Shown here in pieces: positions 1-7,528 of a stretch of 64,000 nt of DNA. The notes beneath the pieces are model-generated. The model was given only the letters and a program-made list of their open reading frames with translations, was not told the DNA's origin and did not search any database. The DNA lies in NCBI RefSeq assembly GCF_000196675.2, contig NC_015312.1, forward strand, positions 5,022,001 to 5,086,000. The letters run 5' to 3'. Position 1 is the first letter of the stretch. Each line of letters begins with the position of its first letter. The DNA comes from Pseudonocardia benzenivorans CB1190. GTDB taxonomy: Bacteria > Actinomycetota > Actinomycetes > Mycobacteriales > Pseudonocardiaceae. The position numbers and the translations under genes were made by a program.

Positions 1-823
1 GCTGGACCCGCAGCTTGATCAGGAACGACAGCGGGCCGAGCGCCTCCCAGTAGTTGAGGCCGTGGTAGCTCGGGTCGGCCGTCGTCAGACCCGGGTACTT
101 GTCGGCGTGCGCACCCCAGTCGAAGTTACCGGAGTCGACGACGATGCCGCCGATCGACGTGCCGTGGCCGCCGAGGAACTTCGTCAGCGAGTGGACGACG
201 ATGTCGGCGCCGTGCTCGATCGGGCGCGACAGGTACGGCGTCGGGACCGTGTTGTCGACGATCAGCGGGACGCCCGCCTCGTGGGCGAGGTCGGCCACCA
301 GCCGGATGTCGAGCACGTTGCTGCGTGGGTTGCCGATCGTCTCGGCGTAGAACGCCTTGGTGTTCGGCCGGACCGCGCGGCGCCACTCGTCGGCGTCGTC
401 GGGGTCGTCGACGAACGTGACCTCGATGCCGAGCTTGGGCAGCGTGTAGTGGAACAGGTTGTAGGTGCCGCCGTAGAGCGAGGCGCTGGAGACGAAGTGG
501 TCGCCGGCCTCGGCGACGTTGAGGATCGCGAGGGTCTGCGCGGCCTGGCCCGACGCCAGCGCGACCGCGCCGATGCCGCCCTCGAGCGCGGCGACGCGCT
601 GCTCGAGCACGTCCTGCGTCGGGTTCATGATCCGGGTGTAGATGTTGCCCAGCTCGGTGAGGCCGAACAGCGCGGCGGCGTGGTCGCTGTCGCGGAAGGT
701 GTACGAGGTCGTCTGGTAGATCGGGGTCGCCCGGGCGCCGGTGGTGGGGTCCGCGGTGGCACCCGCGTGCACCTGCTTGGTCTCGAAGGACCAGGCGGCG
801 GTCGGGTCGGTGGGCTCGGTCAC
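1..823 (-). CDS. metY: O-acetylhomoserine sulfhydrylase (MetY type), 3' end missing
   Basis: PLP enzyme that joins sulfide to O-acetylhomoserine (or O-acetylserine), giving homocysteine for methionine synthesis in the cytoplasm. About 274 codons are present; the family is usually about 430 residues, so the C-terminal third lies outside the window. The N-terminal family signature IYTRIMNPTQ is present, and the PLP-binding lysine is in SLTKFLGGHGTSIGG near residue 215. The GTG start at 823 is preceded by AGGAGAG. The gene is read away from yaaA and sits behind a cysteine-codon leader peptide at 990-1061, which suggests control by cysteine supply. MetY is preferred over other Cys/Met PLP enzymes because of the IYTRIMNPT form; exact acyl-donor choice cannot be read from sequence. 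Confidence 0.9.
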   Translation of the reverse strand, partial: MTEPTDPTAAWSFETKQVHAGATADPTTGARATPIYQTTSYTFRDSDHAAALFGLTELGNIYTRIMNPTQDVLEQRVAALEGGIGAVALASGQAAQTLAILNVAEAGDHFVSSASLYGGTYNLFHYTLPKLGIEVTFVDDPDDADEWRRAVRPNTKAFYAETIGNPRSNVLDIRLVADLAHEAGVPLIVDNTVPTPYLSRPIEHGADIVVHSLTKFLGGHGTSIGGIVVDSGNFDWGAHADKYPGLTTADPSYHGLNYWEALGPLSFLIKLRVQ

Positions 824-952
824 GATGACTCTCCTGCGTGAGGGCGGAAACGGATGGGGTCCGGCGGCTGCGCGCCCGGCGGCACGGGTGCGGGTCGGCG
901 ATCCGTCCGGTGACCTCCTCGGAGCCCGGCGGAGCCGACCCCGGCACCGCGC

Positions 953-989
953 CCCGGCCCGAGGACGCACGGGTCGTCGGCGGGCCGGG
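953..989 (-). promoter_or_regulatory. Hairpin just after the cysteine leader peptide
   Basis: CCCGGCCC (953-960) and GGGCCGGG (982-989) form a perfect 8-bp stem that begins directly after the leader stop codon (990-992) in the metY transcript. Its placement fits an attenuator whose folding changes when a ribosome stalls on the Cys-Cys codons. That role is an inference; no U-rich run follows, so any effect could be on translation or Rho access rather than intrinsic termination. Confidence 0.45.
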
Positions 990-1061
990 TCAACGGCCGC
1001 AACAGGCCGCGCTCGTCACCCGCATGGTGTCGACATGCAGGCGCGCCACGAGGCAGATCAC
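990..1061 (-). CDS. Leaderless cysteine-rich leader peptide upstream of metY
   Basis: A 23-codon reading frame starts with GTG at 1061 and ends RLHVDTMRVTSAACCGR-stop. It contains three cysteine codons: TGC at position 3 and the pair TGT TGC four codons before the stop. A -10 box (TACGTT) ends six bases before the GTG, so the first codon would be the transcript's 5' end. The form matches the leaderless Cys-codon leader peptides reported as cysteine-responsive attenuators in mycobacteria (established class), and the next gene, metY, is a sulfur-assimilation enzyme 166 bases downstream. An internal ATG at 1025 could give an 11-residue version ending in the same residues. Function as an attenuator is inferred from position and codon content. 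Confidence 0.75.
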   Translation of the reverse strand: MICLVARLHVDTMRVTSAACCGR

Positions 1062-1097
1062 CGATCGAACGTATCGGGTGCCGCCGCGGGCGCACAA
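1062..1097 (-). promoter_or_regulatory. Promoter of the cysteine leader peptide and metY
   Basis: On the minus strand TTGTGC (1092-1097) and TACGTT (1068-1073) are separated by 18 bases, and the GTG start follows after six more bases. This is a good sigma-A type promoter for a leaderless mRNA. It lies back to back with the yaaA promoter, so the two genes share an intergenic control region. Confidence 0.7.
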
Positions 1098-1116
1098 CCG
1101 GGCTCACCCACGTTGG

Positions 1117-1122
1117 TAGCGT
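1117..1122 (+). promoter_or_regulatory. -10 box for leaderless yaaA
   Basis: TAGCGT ends eight bases before the GTG start of yaaA. No clear -35 hexamer is visible. The spacing suggests that transcription starts at or next to the start codon. Confidence 0.5.
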
Positions 1123-1130
1123 CTCGCGTC

Positions 1131-1877
1131 GTGCTCGTGCTGCTGCCCCCCTCGGAGACCAAGCGCGACGGCGGGGACGGTCCCCCGCTGCGGTTGGACG
1201 CGCTGTCGTTCCCCGAGCTGGGCGGCACGCGCAAGGAGCTGGCCGACGAGCTCGTCGAGCTGGCGGCCGACCCCGCCGCGGCCCGGACCGCGCTCGGGCT
1301 CTCGCCCCGGCAGGACGACGAGATCGCCCGCAACGCCGCCCTGTGGTCCGCACCGACGATGCCGGCACTGCACCGCTACACCGGCGTCCTCTACGACGCC
1401 CTCGACGTGACGACCCTGCGGGGCGCCGCGGCCGCCCGCGCGCGGGCCCGGCTCGCCGTCGGGTCGGCGTTGTTCGGACTGGTCCGGGCCGACGACCCCA
1501 TCCCCGCGTACCGCCTGTCCGCGGGCTCCGCGCTGCCCGCGGGCGGCACGCTCGCCGCGCGCTGGCGGCCCGCGCTCGACCCCGTGCTCGCGGGGCTCGC
1601 CGCCGAGGACCTGGTGGTCGACCTGCGCTCGGGCTCCTACGCGGCACTCGGCCGCGTCCCCGGCGCGGTCACGGTGACCGTGCTGGCCGAGAAGCCCGAC
1701 GGCAGCCGCGGCGTCGTCAGCCATTTCAACAAGGCGCACAAGGGGGCGCTGGCCCGGGTGCTGGCCGGGAGTCGCGCCGAGCCCGCCGACGCCGCGGGGG
1801 TCGCGGCGATCGCGCGGCGGGCCGGGATGCGCGTCGAACGCCGGGGCAGCGCGCTCGAGGTGATCGTCCCGGGGTGA
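1131..1877 (+). CDS. yaaA: YaaA family peroxide-stress protein
   Basis: The 248-residue product belongs to the YaaA (DUF328) family, which in Escherichia coli limits free iron and DNA damage during peroxide stress. It opens with VLVLLPPSETKRDGG, the conserved N-terminus of the family, and carries the typical C-terminal block with VVSHFNKAHKGALARVL. The GTG at 1131 was chosen because the family starts at this motif and a -10 box sits just upstream; longer upstream reading in the same frame lacks homology. The last codons (VIVPG-stop) lie inside a 14-bp tandem repeat that continues past the stop. It is divergent from metY. Confidence 0.88.
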   Translation: MLVLLPPSETKRDGGDGPPLRLDALSFPELGGTRKELADELVELAADPAAARTALGLSPRQDDEIARNAALWSAPTMPALHRYTGVLYDALDVTTLRGAAAARARARLAVGSALFGLVRADDPIPAYRLSAGSALPAGGTLAARWRPALDPVLAGLAAEDLVVDLRSGSYAALGRVPGAVTVTVLAEKPDGSRGVVSHFNKAHKGALARVLAGSRAEPADAAGVAAIARRAGMRVERRGSALEVIVPG

Positions 1878-1916
1878 TCGTCCCGGGGTGATCGTCCTGA
1901 CTTGATCGTTCCGGGT
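1861..1916 (+). repeat. Four tandem 14-bp units across the yaaA stop codon
   Basis: Two identical units TGATCGTCCCGGGG (1861-1874, 1875-1888) are followed by two decayed copies (1889-1902, 1903-1916). The yaaA stop TGA is the first three bases of the second unit, so changes in copy number would not move the stop. Confidence 0.85.
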
Positions 1917-2034
1917 CGGTCGTCGCGCGTGTGGTCGACGACACGCGGGCCCGATGTGTCCGATCCGCGTGATCATCCGGCTAGCGTCGAGCGAGGGCGG
2001 CGCCCGTTCCGCGGGCAGGTGAGGGGGGAGCTCG

Positions 2035-3153
2035 ATGCGCAGGTCGCGCGCGACGAGCAACGTCGCGATCGGGCTCGCGCTCGGCGCGGCCGCACTGTTC
2101 CTGACGATGGCGCTGAGCGCGCCGAAGGTCGAGGAGGCGGGGAACGCGTCGGCGGCCGCACCGACGTCGGAGGAGCCGCAGCCGCCCCCCGGACCGCCGG
2201 CGTGGATGCGTCCGCTCGACCCGGGTGAACGCCCCCCGCAGTTCGTGCTCTTCTCCTTCGACGGCGCCGGCTCCGACAGCCACTGGAAGCGCATCCTGCC
2301 GCTGGCCAAGAAGTCGAACGCGCACGTCACCGGGTTCCTGACCGGGCTGTACCTCGTGCCGAGCGCCGAGCGCTCCCGCTACACCGGACCCGGCCACCAC
2401 CCGGGCGCCTCGTCGGTCGGGTTCGGCGGCAGCGCCGCCGACATCGAGACGCGGATCGCGAACCTGCACACCGCGCTCGCCGACGGCCACGAGATCGGCA
2501 CCCATTACAACGGGCACTTCTGCGCCGGCTCGGAACCGAGCGTCGGGAAGTGGACGACGGCGCAGTGGAACTCCGAGCTCGACCAGTTCTTCCGGTTCGT
2601 CCGCGAGGCCCCCGGACTCGACCTGCCCGACGGGACGGTGCGCGGCGGCCGTACCCCCTGCCTGGAGGGCAAGCGGGACGCGCTGCTTCCCGCGATGCGC
2701 AGCCACGGGCTGGTCTACGACTCCAGCACGACCTCGGGCGCGCTGACCTGGCCGTCCCAGGTCGACGGCGTGTGGGAGTTCCCGATGCCCGCCGTGACCG
2801 TCACCGCCCTGGGCAAGCGGGTGATCATGATGGACTACAACCTCTGGTACTCGATGAACGGCGCGAAGGAGGAGCCGGAGAAGGCCGGGCAGTTCACCGA
2901 GTGGACCGTCGGGGCCTACTTCCGCGCCTACGACGCCGCGCTCGCCGGGAACCGGGCGCCGCTCGTCGTCGGCAACCACTTCAACGACTGGAACGGCGGC
3001 GCCTTCAGCACCGCCGTCGAGACGTTCATGGGCGAGGTGTGCACCCGGCCGGAGACGGTGTGCGCCACGTACTCCGAGGTCATCGAGTGGATGGGGTTGC
3101 AGGACCCGGCGACGCTCGCGGCGCTGGCCGAGCAGCCGACGCCCCGCCCCTGA
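2035..3153 (+). CDS. Secreted or membrane-anchored polysaccharide deacetylase-like protein
   Basis: A 372-residue protein with a basic N-terminus and one hydrophobic segment (about residues 9-27), then a Pro-rich linker, predicting export and anchoring. The body resembles NodB-type carbohydrate esterases: FVLFSFDGAGSD takes the place of the first metal motif, and HEIGTHYNGHF gives the HxxxH-type second motif. The usual TFDDG is altered to SFDGAG, so one metal-site Asp may be missing and activity is uncertain. ATG at 2035 follows a GGGGGGAG ribosome site. It stands alone, 157 bases after yaaA. A role in trimming cell-envelope polysaccharide is inferred from the family only. Confidence 0.75.
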   Translation: MRRSRATSNVAIGLALGAAALFLTMALSAPKVEEAGNASAAAPTSEEPQPPPGPPAWMRPLDPGERPPQFVLFSFDGAGSDSHWKRILPLAKKSNAHVTGFLTGLYLVPSAERSRYTGPGHHPGASSVGFGGSAADIETRIANLHTALADGHEIGTHYNGHFCAGSEPSVGKWTTAQWNSELDQFFRFVREAPGLDLPDGTVRGGRTPCLEGKRDALLPAMRSHGLVYDSSTTSGALTWPSQVDGVWEFPMPAVTVTALGKRVIMMDYNLWYSMNGAKEEPEKAGQFTEWTVGAYFRAYDAALAGNRAPLVVGNHFNDWNGGAFSTAVETFMGEVCTRPETVCATYSEVIEWMGLQDPATLAALAEQPTPRP

Positions 3154-3445
3154 CCCTCCGTCCGCCGCCACCCCACCCGACCCGGAGCACGGCCGGTCCG
3201 ACGACCCCCGGCCGCAACCTCACTGCTGCCCGCCGCTCGGGTTCAGCGCTGACGTTGCGCCGCAATCGTCGGCCGCAACCTCACTGCTGGCCGCGTGCCG
3301 TGAGCAGCGCTCGGGTTGCGCACGGATCCTCGGCCGCAACCGTGCCTTCGTCGGGGCCCGCGAGACGAAATCGCGTTGCGAGCCGGGGCGGGGACCCGCC
3401 AGGATCGCTCCCGGCCGGATGAGACGAGACCCCAGGAGGTGCCCG
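3154..3445. repeat. Intergenic array of about three GCAACC/GGTTGC palindromes
   Basis: Within 3205-3385 three imperfect palindromes of about 55 bases follow each other. Each begins GGCCGCAACC and ends near GTTGCG. The first has arms GCAACCTCACTGCTG and CAGCGCTGACGTTGC; the second ends GGTTGCGCAC; the third (from about 3330) is more decayed and ends GTTGCGAGCCGG. Related arrays lie at 6274-6412 and 20605-20775. No gene or clear promoter is seen in the array. The rest of the stretch shows nothing recognisable. Confidence 0.75.
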
Positions 3446-3520
3446 ATGTCGACCGCCGCCCGGGACCTGGCGCGTCCTCGTCCCTTCCGCGCCCCACCGC
3501 TGGTCCACGCGCCGTCGTAG
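3446..3520 (+). CDS. Possible 24-residue small protein with a consensus ribosome site
   Basis: ATG at 3446 lies six bases after a perfect AGGAGG (3434-3439) and opens a 24-codon frame (MSTAARDLARPRPFRAPP then LVHAPS) ending in TAG. It precedes the RIO kinase gene by 41 bases. I do not recognise the peptide. The strong ribosome site is the only positive evidence; it could be a small protein, an upstream regulatory frame, or chance. Confidence 0.35.
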   Translation: MSTAARDLARPRPFRAPPLVHAPS

Positions 3521-3561
3521 CGCGCCGTCAGGTGGGGCCCTTCCGGTCAGGAGACCCACCG

Positions 3562-4530
3562 GTGCCTTCGCACGACGGTTCCCACACCCGCGGCCGGCGC
3601 CCCCGCCGCCGCTTCGACGACGAGTACGACGAGTACGACGACGACGTCCAGCACGACCTCACCCGGCGCCGCCGCCGCGACGACCCGCCCCCCGTCGAGC
3701 TCGACGAGCGCGCCGGTGCGGAGATCGACGGTCCGCCCGAGGGTGACCGCTGGTCGACATGGGACGGTGCCGACAAGGGCCCCGAGCCCCGCCCCGGCTG
3801 GGTGGTGACCGCGACCGGCGCCGTCGACACCGAGCTCGGTGTGCTCAAGACGGGCAAGGAGGCCGACGTCCACCTGCTGCGCCGGGCGGTGCCCGGCACG
3901 GACGGGATGCTGGTGGCCGCCAAGCGGTACCGCTCGCCCGAGCACCGCATGTTCCATCGCGACGCCGGATACCTGCAGGGCCGGCGCGTCCGACGGTCCC
4001 GCGAGACCCGGGCGATGGCCGGGCGCACCGGCTTCGGCCGCGACCTGCTCGCCGGCCAGTGGGCGCGGGCCGAGTTCGCCGCGCTCGCGACGCTGTGGAC
4101 GGCCGGCGTGCCCGTCCCCTACCCGGTGTCGGTCGAGGACACCGAGGTACTGCTGGAGTTCGTCGGGTCGGGGACCGCCGCCGCGCCCCGGCTCGCGCAG
4201 CTGCGACCCGACGCCGACGAGCTCGCGGACCTGTGGGCGCAGCTCGGCGAGGCGCTGCGCGGCCTGGCTCGCCAGGGCCTCACGCACGGCGACCTGTCGG
4301 CGTTCAACGTGCTGGTCGACCGCGGCCGGCTCGTCCTGATCGATCTCCCGCAGGTCGTCGACGTCGTCGGCAACCCGTTCGGACCGTCCTACCTGGGGCG
4401 CGACGTCGACCGCATCACGGAGTGGTTCGCCGCGCGCGGGCTGCCGGACGCCGTTGCGGCCCGCGACGCGCTGTTCGACGACCTGCTCGCCGAGCTGGGT
4501 ATCGCCCAGCCGGGCTCGTCACACCGGTGA
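3562..4530 (+). CDS. RIO-family atypical serine protein kinase
   Basis: 322-residue cytoplasmic protein. An acidic and basic disordered N-terminus (about 75 residues) leads into a RIO1-type kinase domain: GVLKTGKEADVHLL is the ATP-binding loop, AAKRYRSPEH holds the catalytic lysine, HGDLSAFNVLV is the catalytic loop with Asp and Asn, and LIDLPQVVD carries the metal-binding Asp. RIO kinases and ATPases act in ribosome maturation in archaea and eukaryotes; the bacterial role is poorly known. GTG at 3562 is preceded by AGGAG at 3549-3553. It is followed by a DEAD-box helicase, an RNA-linked neighbour consistent with a role in RNA or ribosome metabolism (inference). Confidence 0.87.
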   Translation: MPSHDGSHTRGRRPRRRFDDEYDEYDDDVQHDLTRRRRRDDPPPVELDERAGAEIDGPPEGDRWSTWDGADKGPEPRPGWVVTATGAVDTELGVLKTGKEADVHLLRRAVPGTDGMLVAAKRYRSPEHRMFHRDAGYLQGRRVRRSRETRAMAGRTGFGRDLLAGQWARAEFAALATLWTAGVPVPYPVSVEDTEVLLEFVGSGTAAAPRLAQLRPDADELADLWAQLGEALRGLARQGLTHGDLSAFNVLVDRGRLVLIDLPQVVDVVGNPFGPSYLGRDVDRITEWFAARGLPDAVAARDALFDDLLAELGIAQPGSSHR

Positions 4531-4741
4531 GGCCGGGGCCGGACGCTCGGGTAGGGTGGATCAGAGCGTCCGGCCCGGCCGAACCCGGCCCGGTGACACC
4601 TTCGTCGAACCCGCAGCGGACGCGTCCGAAGCTTCACCATCGTGGGCGCTGCGTCGCGCCCGGGCTCGTCGCCGCGATCGCCCGTCCGTCGTCCCGACGG
4701 TCGTCGGCTGCTCCGTGACGTGCCACGTCCCGGAGGTTCTC

Positions 4742-6256
4742 TTGGCTCCCCAGCCCGCCCGCTCGTCGGGCTCCACCACCCGTGCCCGCAGCGGCCAGGG
4801 CCGGCCCCGGCGCCCGTCCGGCGGCCGCTCCCGCGCGCACGGCTCGTCGCGCACCGCCGCCCCGGTCCGTCCGTCCACCACGATGCCGGTCGAGGAGCTG
4901 TGGGCGGCTCCCGCGTCCGGCCTCCCGACCTTCGCGGAGCTCGGGCTCCCCGAGGCCGTCCTGCGCACCCTCGACGCCGAGGGCTTCACCGCGCCGTTCC
5001 CGATCCAGGCCGCGACGCTGCCCGTCACCCTCGCCGGCCGCGACCTGCTGGGCCGCGGTCAGACCGGCTCCGGCAAGACGCTCGCGTTCGGCCTCGCCCT
5101 GCTGTCCCGGCTGGCCGGGGGTCGCGCCGTCGCCCGGCGCCCCCGCGGTCTCGTCCTGGTGCCGACGCGTGAGCTCGCCCAGCAGGTCGTCGACGCGCTC
5201 GACCCGTTCGCCCGCGCGCTGGGGCTGCGCGCCGCCGCCGTCGTCGGGGGGCTGTCGTTCAACCGCCAGGCCGACGCGCTGGCCCGCGGCGTCGACCTCC
5301 TCGTCGCGACGCCCGGACGGCTCACCGACCACACCAACCAGCGCACCGCCGACCTGTCCGGCATCGAGGTCACCGCGATCGACGAGGCGGACCGCATGGC
5401 GGACATGGGGTTCCTGCCCCAGGTCCGGGCCATTCTCGACCTCACCCCCGCCGACGGGCAGCGGCTGCTGTTCTCCGCGACGCTCGACGGCGACGTCGCC
5501 GCGCTCGTGTCGCGCTACCTGCACGACCCGGTGACGCGTGCCGTCGCGTCGGCCACGGGCGCCGTCGACACGATGGACCACCACCTGCTACTGGTCGACT
5601 CCGTGACGAAGGCCAGGGTCGTCGCCGAGATCGCCGCACGCGACGGGCGGACGATCCTGTTCGCGCGCACCAAGCACGGCGTCGACCGGTGGGTCCGCAA
5701 TCTGCGCCGCGACGGGGTGTCCGCCGCGGGGCTGCACGGCGGCAAGTCGCAGAACCAGCGCAACCGCGCTATCGCCGACTTCAAGGAGGGCCGGACGCCC
5801 GTCCTCGTCGCGACGGACGTCGCCGCCCGCGGCATCCACGTCGACGACGTGAGCCTCGTCGTGCACATCGACCCGCCGGGCGACCCGAAGGACTACCTGC
5901 ACCGCGCCGGCCGCACCGCGCGCGGCGGCGAGTCGGGCACCGTCGTCACGCTGGTGACGCCGGAGGAGCGTCGCGACGTCGACACGCTGACCCGCCAGGC
6001 GGGCGTCCGGCCGACGGTCCACGACGCGGCGCCGGGGTCGGCGACGCTGCAGCGGGTCACGGGCGCGCGCGAGCCCAGCGGAATCGCCGTCGTCGAGCCG
6101 CGGCCCGCGCCGCAGCAGCCGCGCGGCCAGGGCCGACGGTCGCGGCCCCGCCAGGGTGCCGGTGCTCCGGGCGGCACGCAGGGCGGCCGGTCCGGTGCGC
6201 GCGGACGCAGCGGCGGCGCCCGGCGGTCCGGCGGGAACCGCTCCAGCGCCGCGTAA
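4742..6256 (+). CDS. DEAD-box ATP-dependent RNA helicase (RhlE-like)
   Basis: 504-residue superfamily 2 helicase that unwinds RNA using ATP. Motifs in order are the Q motif region, GRGQTGSGKT (motif I), PTRELAQQV (Ia), IDEADRMADMGF (DEAD, motif II), FSATLD (SAT, motif III) and HRAGRTARGG (motif VI). The C-terminal tail of about 80 residues is rich in Arg and Gly, as in cold-shock and ribosome-assembly helicases. The N-terminal 40 residues are also basic. A TTG at 4742 is chosen because GGAGG (4732-4736) lies five bases before it; the frame is open further upstream but without homology. A 211-base gap from the RIO kinase gene holds a possible -10 (TAGGGT near 4551). Confidence 0.9.
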   Translation: MAPQPARSSGSTTRARSGQGRPRRPSGGRSRAHGSSRTAAPVRPSTTMPVEELWAAPASGLPTFAELGLPEAVLRTLDAEGFTAPFPIQAATLPVTLAGRDLLGRGQTGSGKTLAFGLALLSRLAGGRAVARRPRGLVLVPTRELAQQVVDALDPFARALGLRAAAVVGGLSFNRQADALARGVDLLVATPGRLTDHTNQRTADLSGIEVTAIDEADRMADMGFLPQVRAILDLTPADGQRLLFSATLDGDVAALVSRYLHDPVTRAVASATGAVDTMDHHLLLVDSVTKARVVAEIAARDGRTILFARTKHGVDRWVRNLRRDGVSAAGLHGGKSQNQRNRAIADFKEGRTPVLVATDVAARGIHVDDVSLVVHIDPPGDPKDYLHRAGRTARGGESGTVVTLVTPEERRDVDTLTRQAGVRPTVHDAAPGSATLQRVTGAREPSGIAVVEPRPAPQQPRGQGRRSRPRQGAGAPGGTQGGRSGARGRSGGARRSGGNRSSAA

Positions 6257-6273
6257 CGCCACCCGGCCGGACC

Positions 6274-6412
6274 AGCCGCAACCTGGCTGCTCCCCCGGCC
6301 GGGTCCGACGACGGTCGGGTTGCGCCCGGTCCGCCGGCCGCAACCTGGCCGCTCCCCCCGACGGACTCGACGACCGTCAGGTTGCGCCCGGCGGGCGCCC
6401 GGGCCCGGCGCA
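6274..6412. repeat. Two GCAACC/GGTTGC palindromic elements
   Basis: Two adjacent imperfect palindromes of about 55-60 bases lie between convergent genes. The first begins GCCGCAACCTGGCTG and ends GGTCGGGTTGCGCCCGG; the second begins GGCCGCAACCTGGCCG and ends CCGTCAGGTTGCGCCCGG. They share ends and length with the arrays at 3205-3385 and 20605-20775. Confidence 0.75.
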
Positions 6413-6429
6413 CACAACGCGGGCGGCGA

Positions 6430-7527
6430 TCAGCCGCCGAGGCCCAGGACGGACAGCACCTGCCGGGCGGCGGTCCCGCCCGCCTCCTGCGCGACGGCAA
6501 GGGCGCGGGGGACGTCGAGGTCGTCGAGCAGAGCGGCGGTGACCTCTGCGGAGGCCACGGGGTTCTCGGTGACCCCGTGCGACGCGGCCGCGTAGAGCGC
6601 CTCCAGCCGGGTCTCGGCCGCGCGGAGGTCCTCGTCGCGGTAGTCCCAGGTCTGCGCCCAGGGGCGGTCGACGAGCAGCAGCCGCAGCGCCGCCGCGGGC
6701 CGGTCGGCCAGGACGTCGGAGACCAGCACGAGGTTCCCCGCGGACTTGGCCATCTTCCGGCCGTCGATCCGGACCGTGCCGACGTGCAGCCACGCCCGCG
6801 CGAACGGGGTGACGCCCGTGACGGCCTCGGCCATCGCGGCCTCGTAGGCGTGGTGCGGGTACCGCAGATCGGCGCCCCCGACGTGCAGGTCGAGCGCGGG
6901 GCCCAGCGTCGTCAGCGACATCGCCGCACACTCGGCGTGCCAGCCGGGCCTGCCCTCCCCCCACGGACTCGGCCACGCCGGTTCACCATGCCCGGCCACC
7001 CGCCAGATGACGACGTCGGCGGGGTCGTCGCGACCGTCGTCGCGGCGGTCGCCGAACTCGTCGGCGAGCGCGGCCGCCTCGTCGGCGGCCAGTCCGGCGC
7101 GCTCGCGCACCCCCGCGCCGCGGAACCAGACCGTGCCGTCGCGGTGGTAGGCCGCGCCGCGCTCCAGCAGCGCCTCGGCGAGCTCGACGACCTGCGCGAC
7201 GTGGACGTGCGCGCGCGGCTCGTACGTCGGGCGGCGGACGCCCAACGCGGCCATGTCGCGTTCGAAGCGGAACTGCTGGACGGCCGCGAAGCTGTCGTAG
7301 CGGGCGCCCGCGCGGGCCGCGGCGGCGTCGAGCACGTCGTCGACGTCGGTGACGTTGCGGCAGACGTCGACGTCGACACCGACGTGGCGCAGCACCCGCG
7401 CGGCGACGTCGGCCCAGACGAAGGTGGCGGCGTGCCCGAGGTGGGTCGTGTCGTACGGGGTGATCCCGCACACGTACATGCGGGCCCGGCCGACGACGGG
7501 CAGCGGGGTGCCGGCGATGTTCAGCAC
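6430..7527 (-). CDS. MshC-like cysteine ligase / short cysteinyl-tRNA synthetase paralog
   Basis: 365-residue class I cysteinyl-adenylate-forming enzyme. MYVCGITPYDTTHLGHA matches the active site of MshC (the ATP-dependent Cys:GlcN-inositol ligase of mycothiol synthesis) better than the CGPTVYD form of CysRS. The zinc ligands are all visible: Cys in YVCG, Cys in HAECAAMS, and His/Glu in PHHAYEAAMAE. The KMAKSAGNL block is the ATP loop. It lacks the first ~35 residues of typical MshC and is shorter (about 365 versus 410). GTG at 7527 sits one base after the upstream stop, with GGAAAGG before it, so it is translationally coupled to the LapA-like gene. It could be a second MshC, a CysRS-like paralog, or an enzyme with another amine acceptor. 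Confidence 0.75.
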   Translation of the reverse strand: MLNIAGTPLPVVGRARMYVCGITPYDTTHLGHAATFVWADVAARVLRHVGVDVDVCRNVTDVDDVLDAAAARAGARYDSFAAVQQFRFERDMAALGVRRPTYEPRAHVHVAQVVELAEALLERGAAYHRDGTVWFRGAGVRERAGLAADEAAALADEFGDRRDDGRDDPADVVIWRVAGHGEPAWPSPWGEGRPGWHAECAAMSLTTLGPALDLHVGGADLRYPHHAYEAAMAEAVTGVTPFARAWLHVGTVRIDGRKMAKSAGNLVLVSDVLADRPAAALRLLLVDRPWAQTWDYRDEDLRAAETRLEALYAAASHGVTENPVASAEVTAALLDDLDVPRALAVAQEAGGTAARQVLSVLGLGG

Positions 7528-7528
7528 G

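Noticed and set aside
830..1060. SAM-IV riboswitch before metY
   Set aside because: The conserved core (including a GGCAACCCT-like segment and its pairing partners) is not present on the minus strand; a cysteine-codon leader frame explains the region better.
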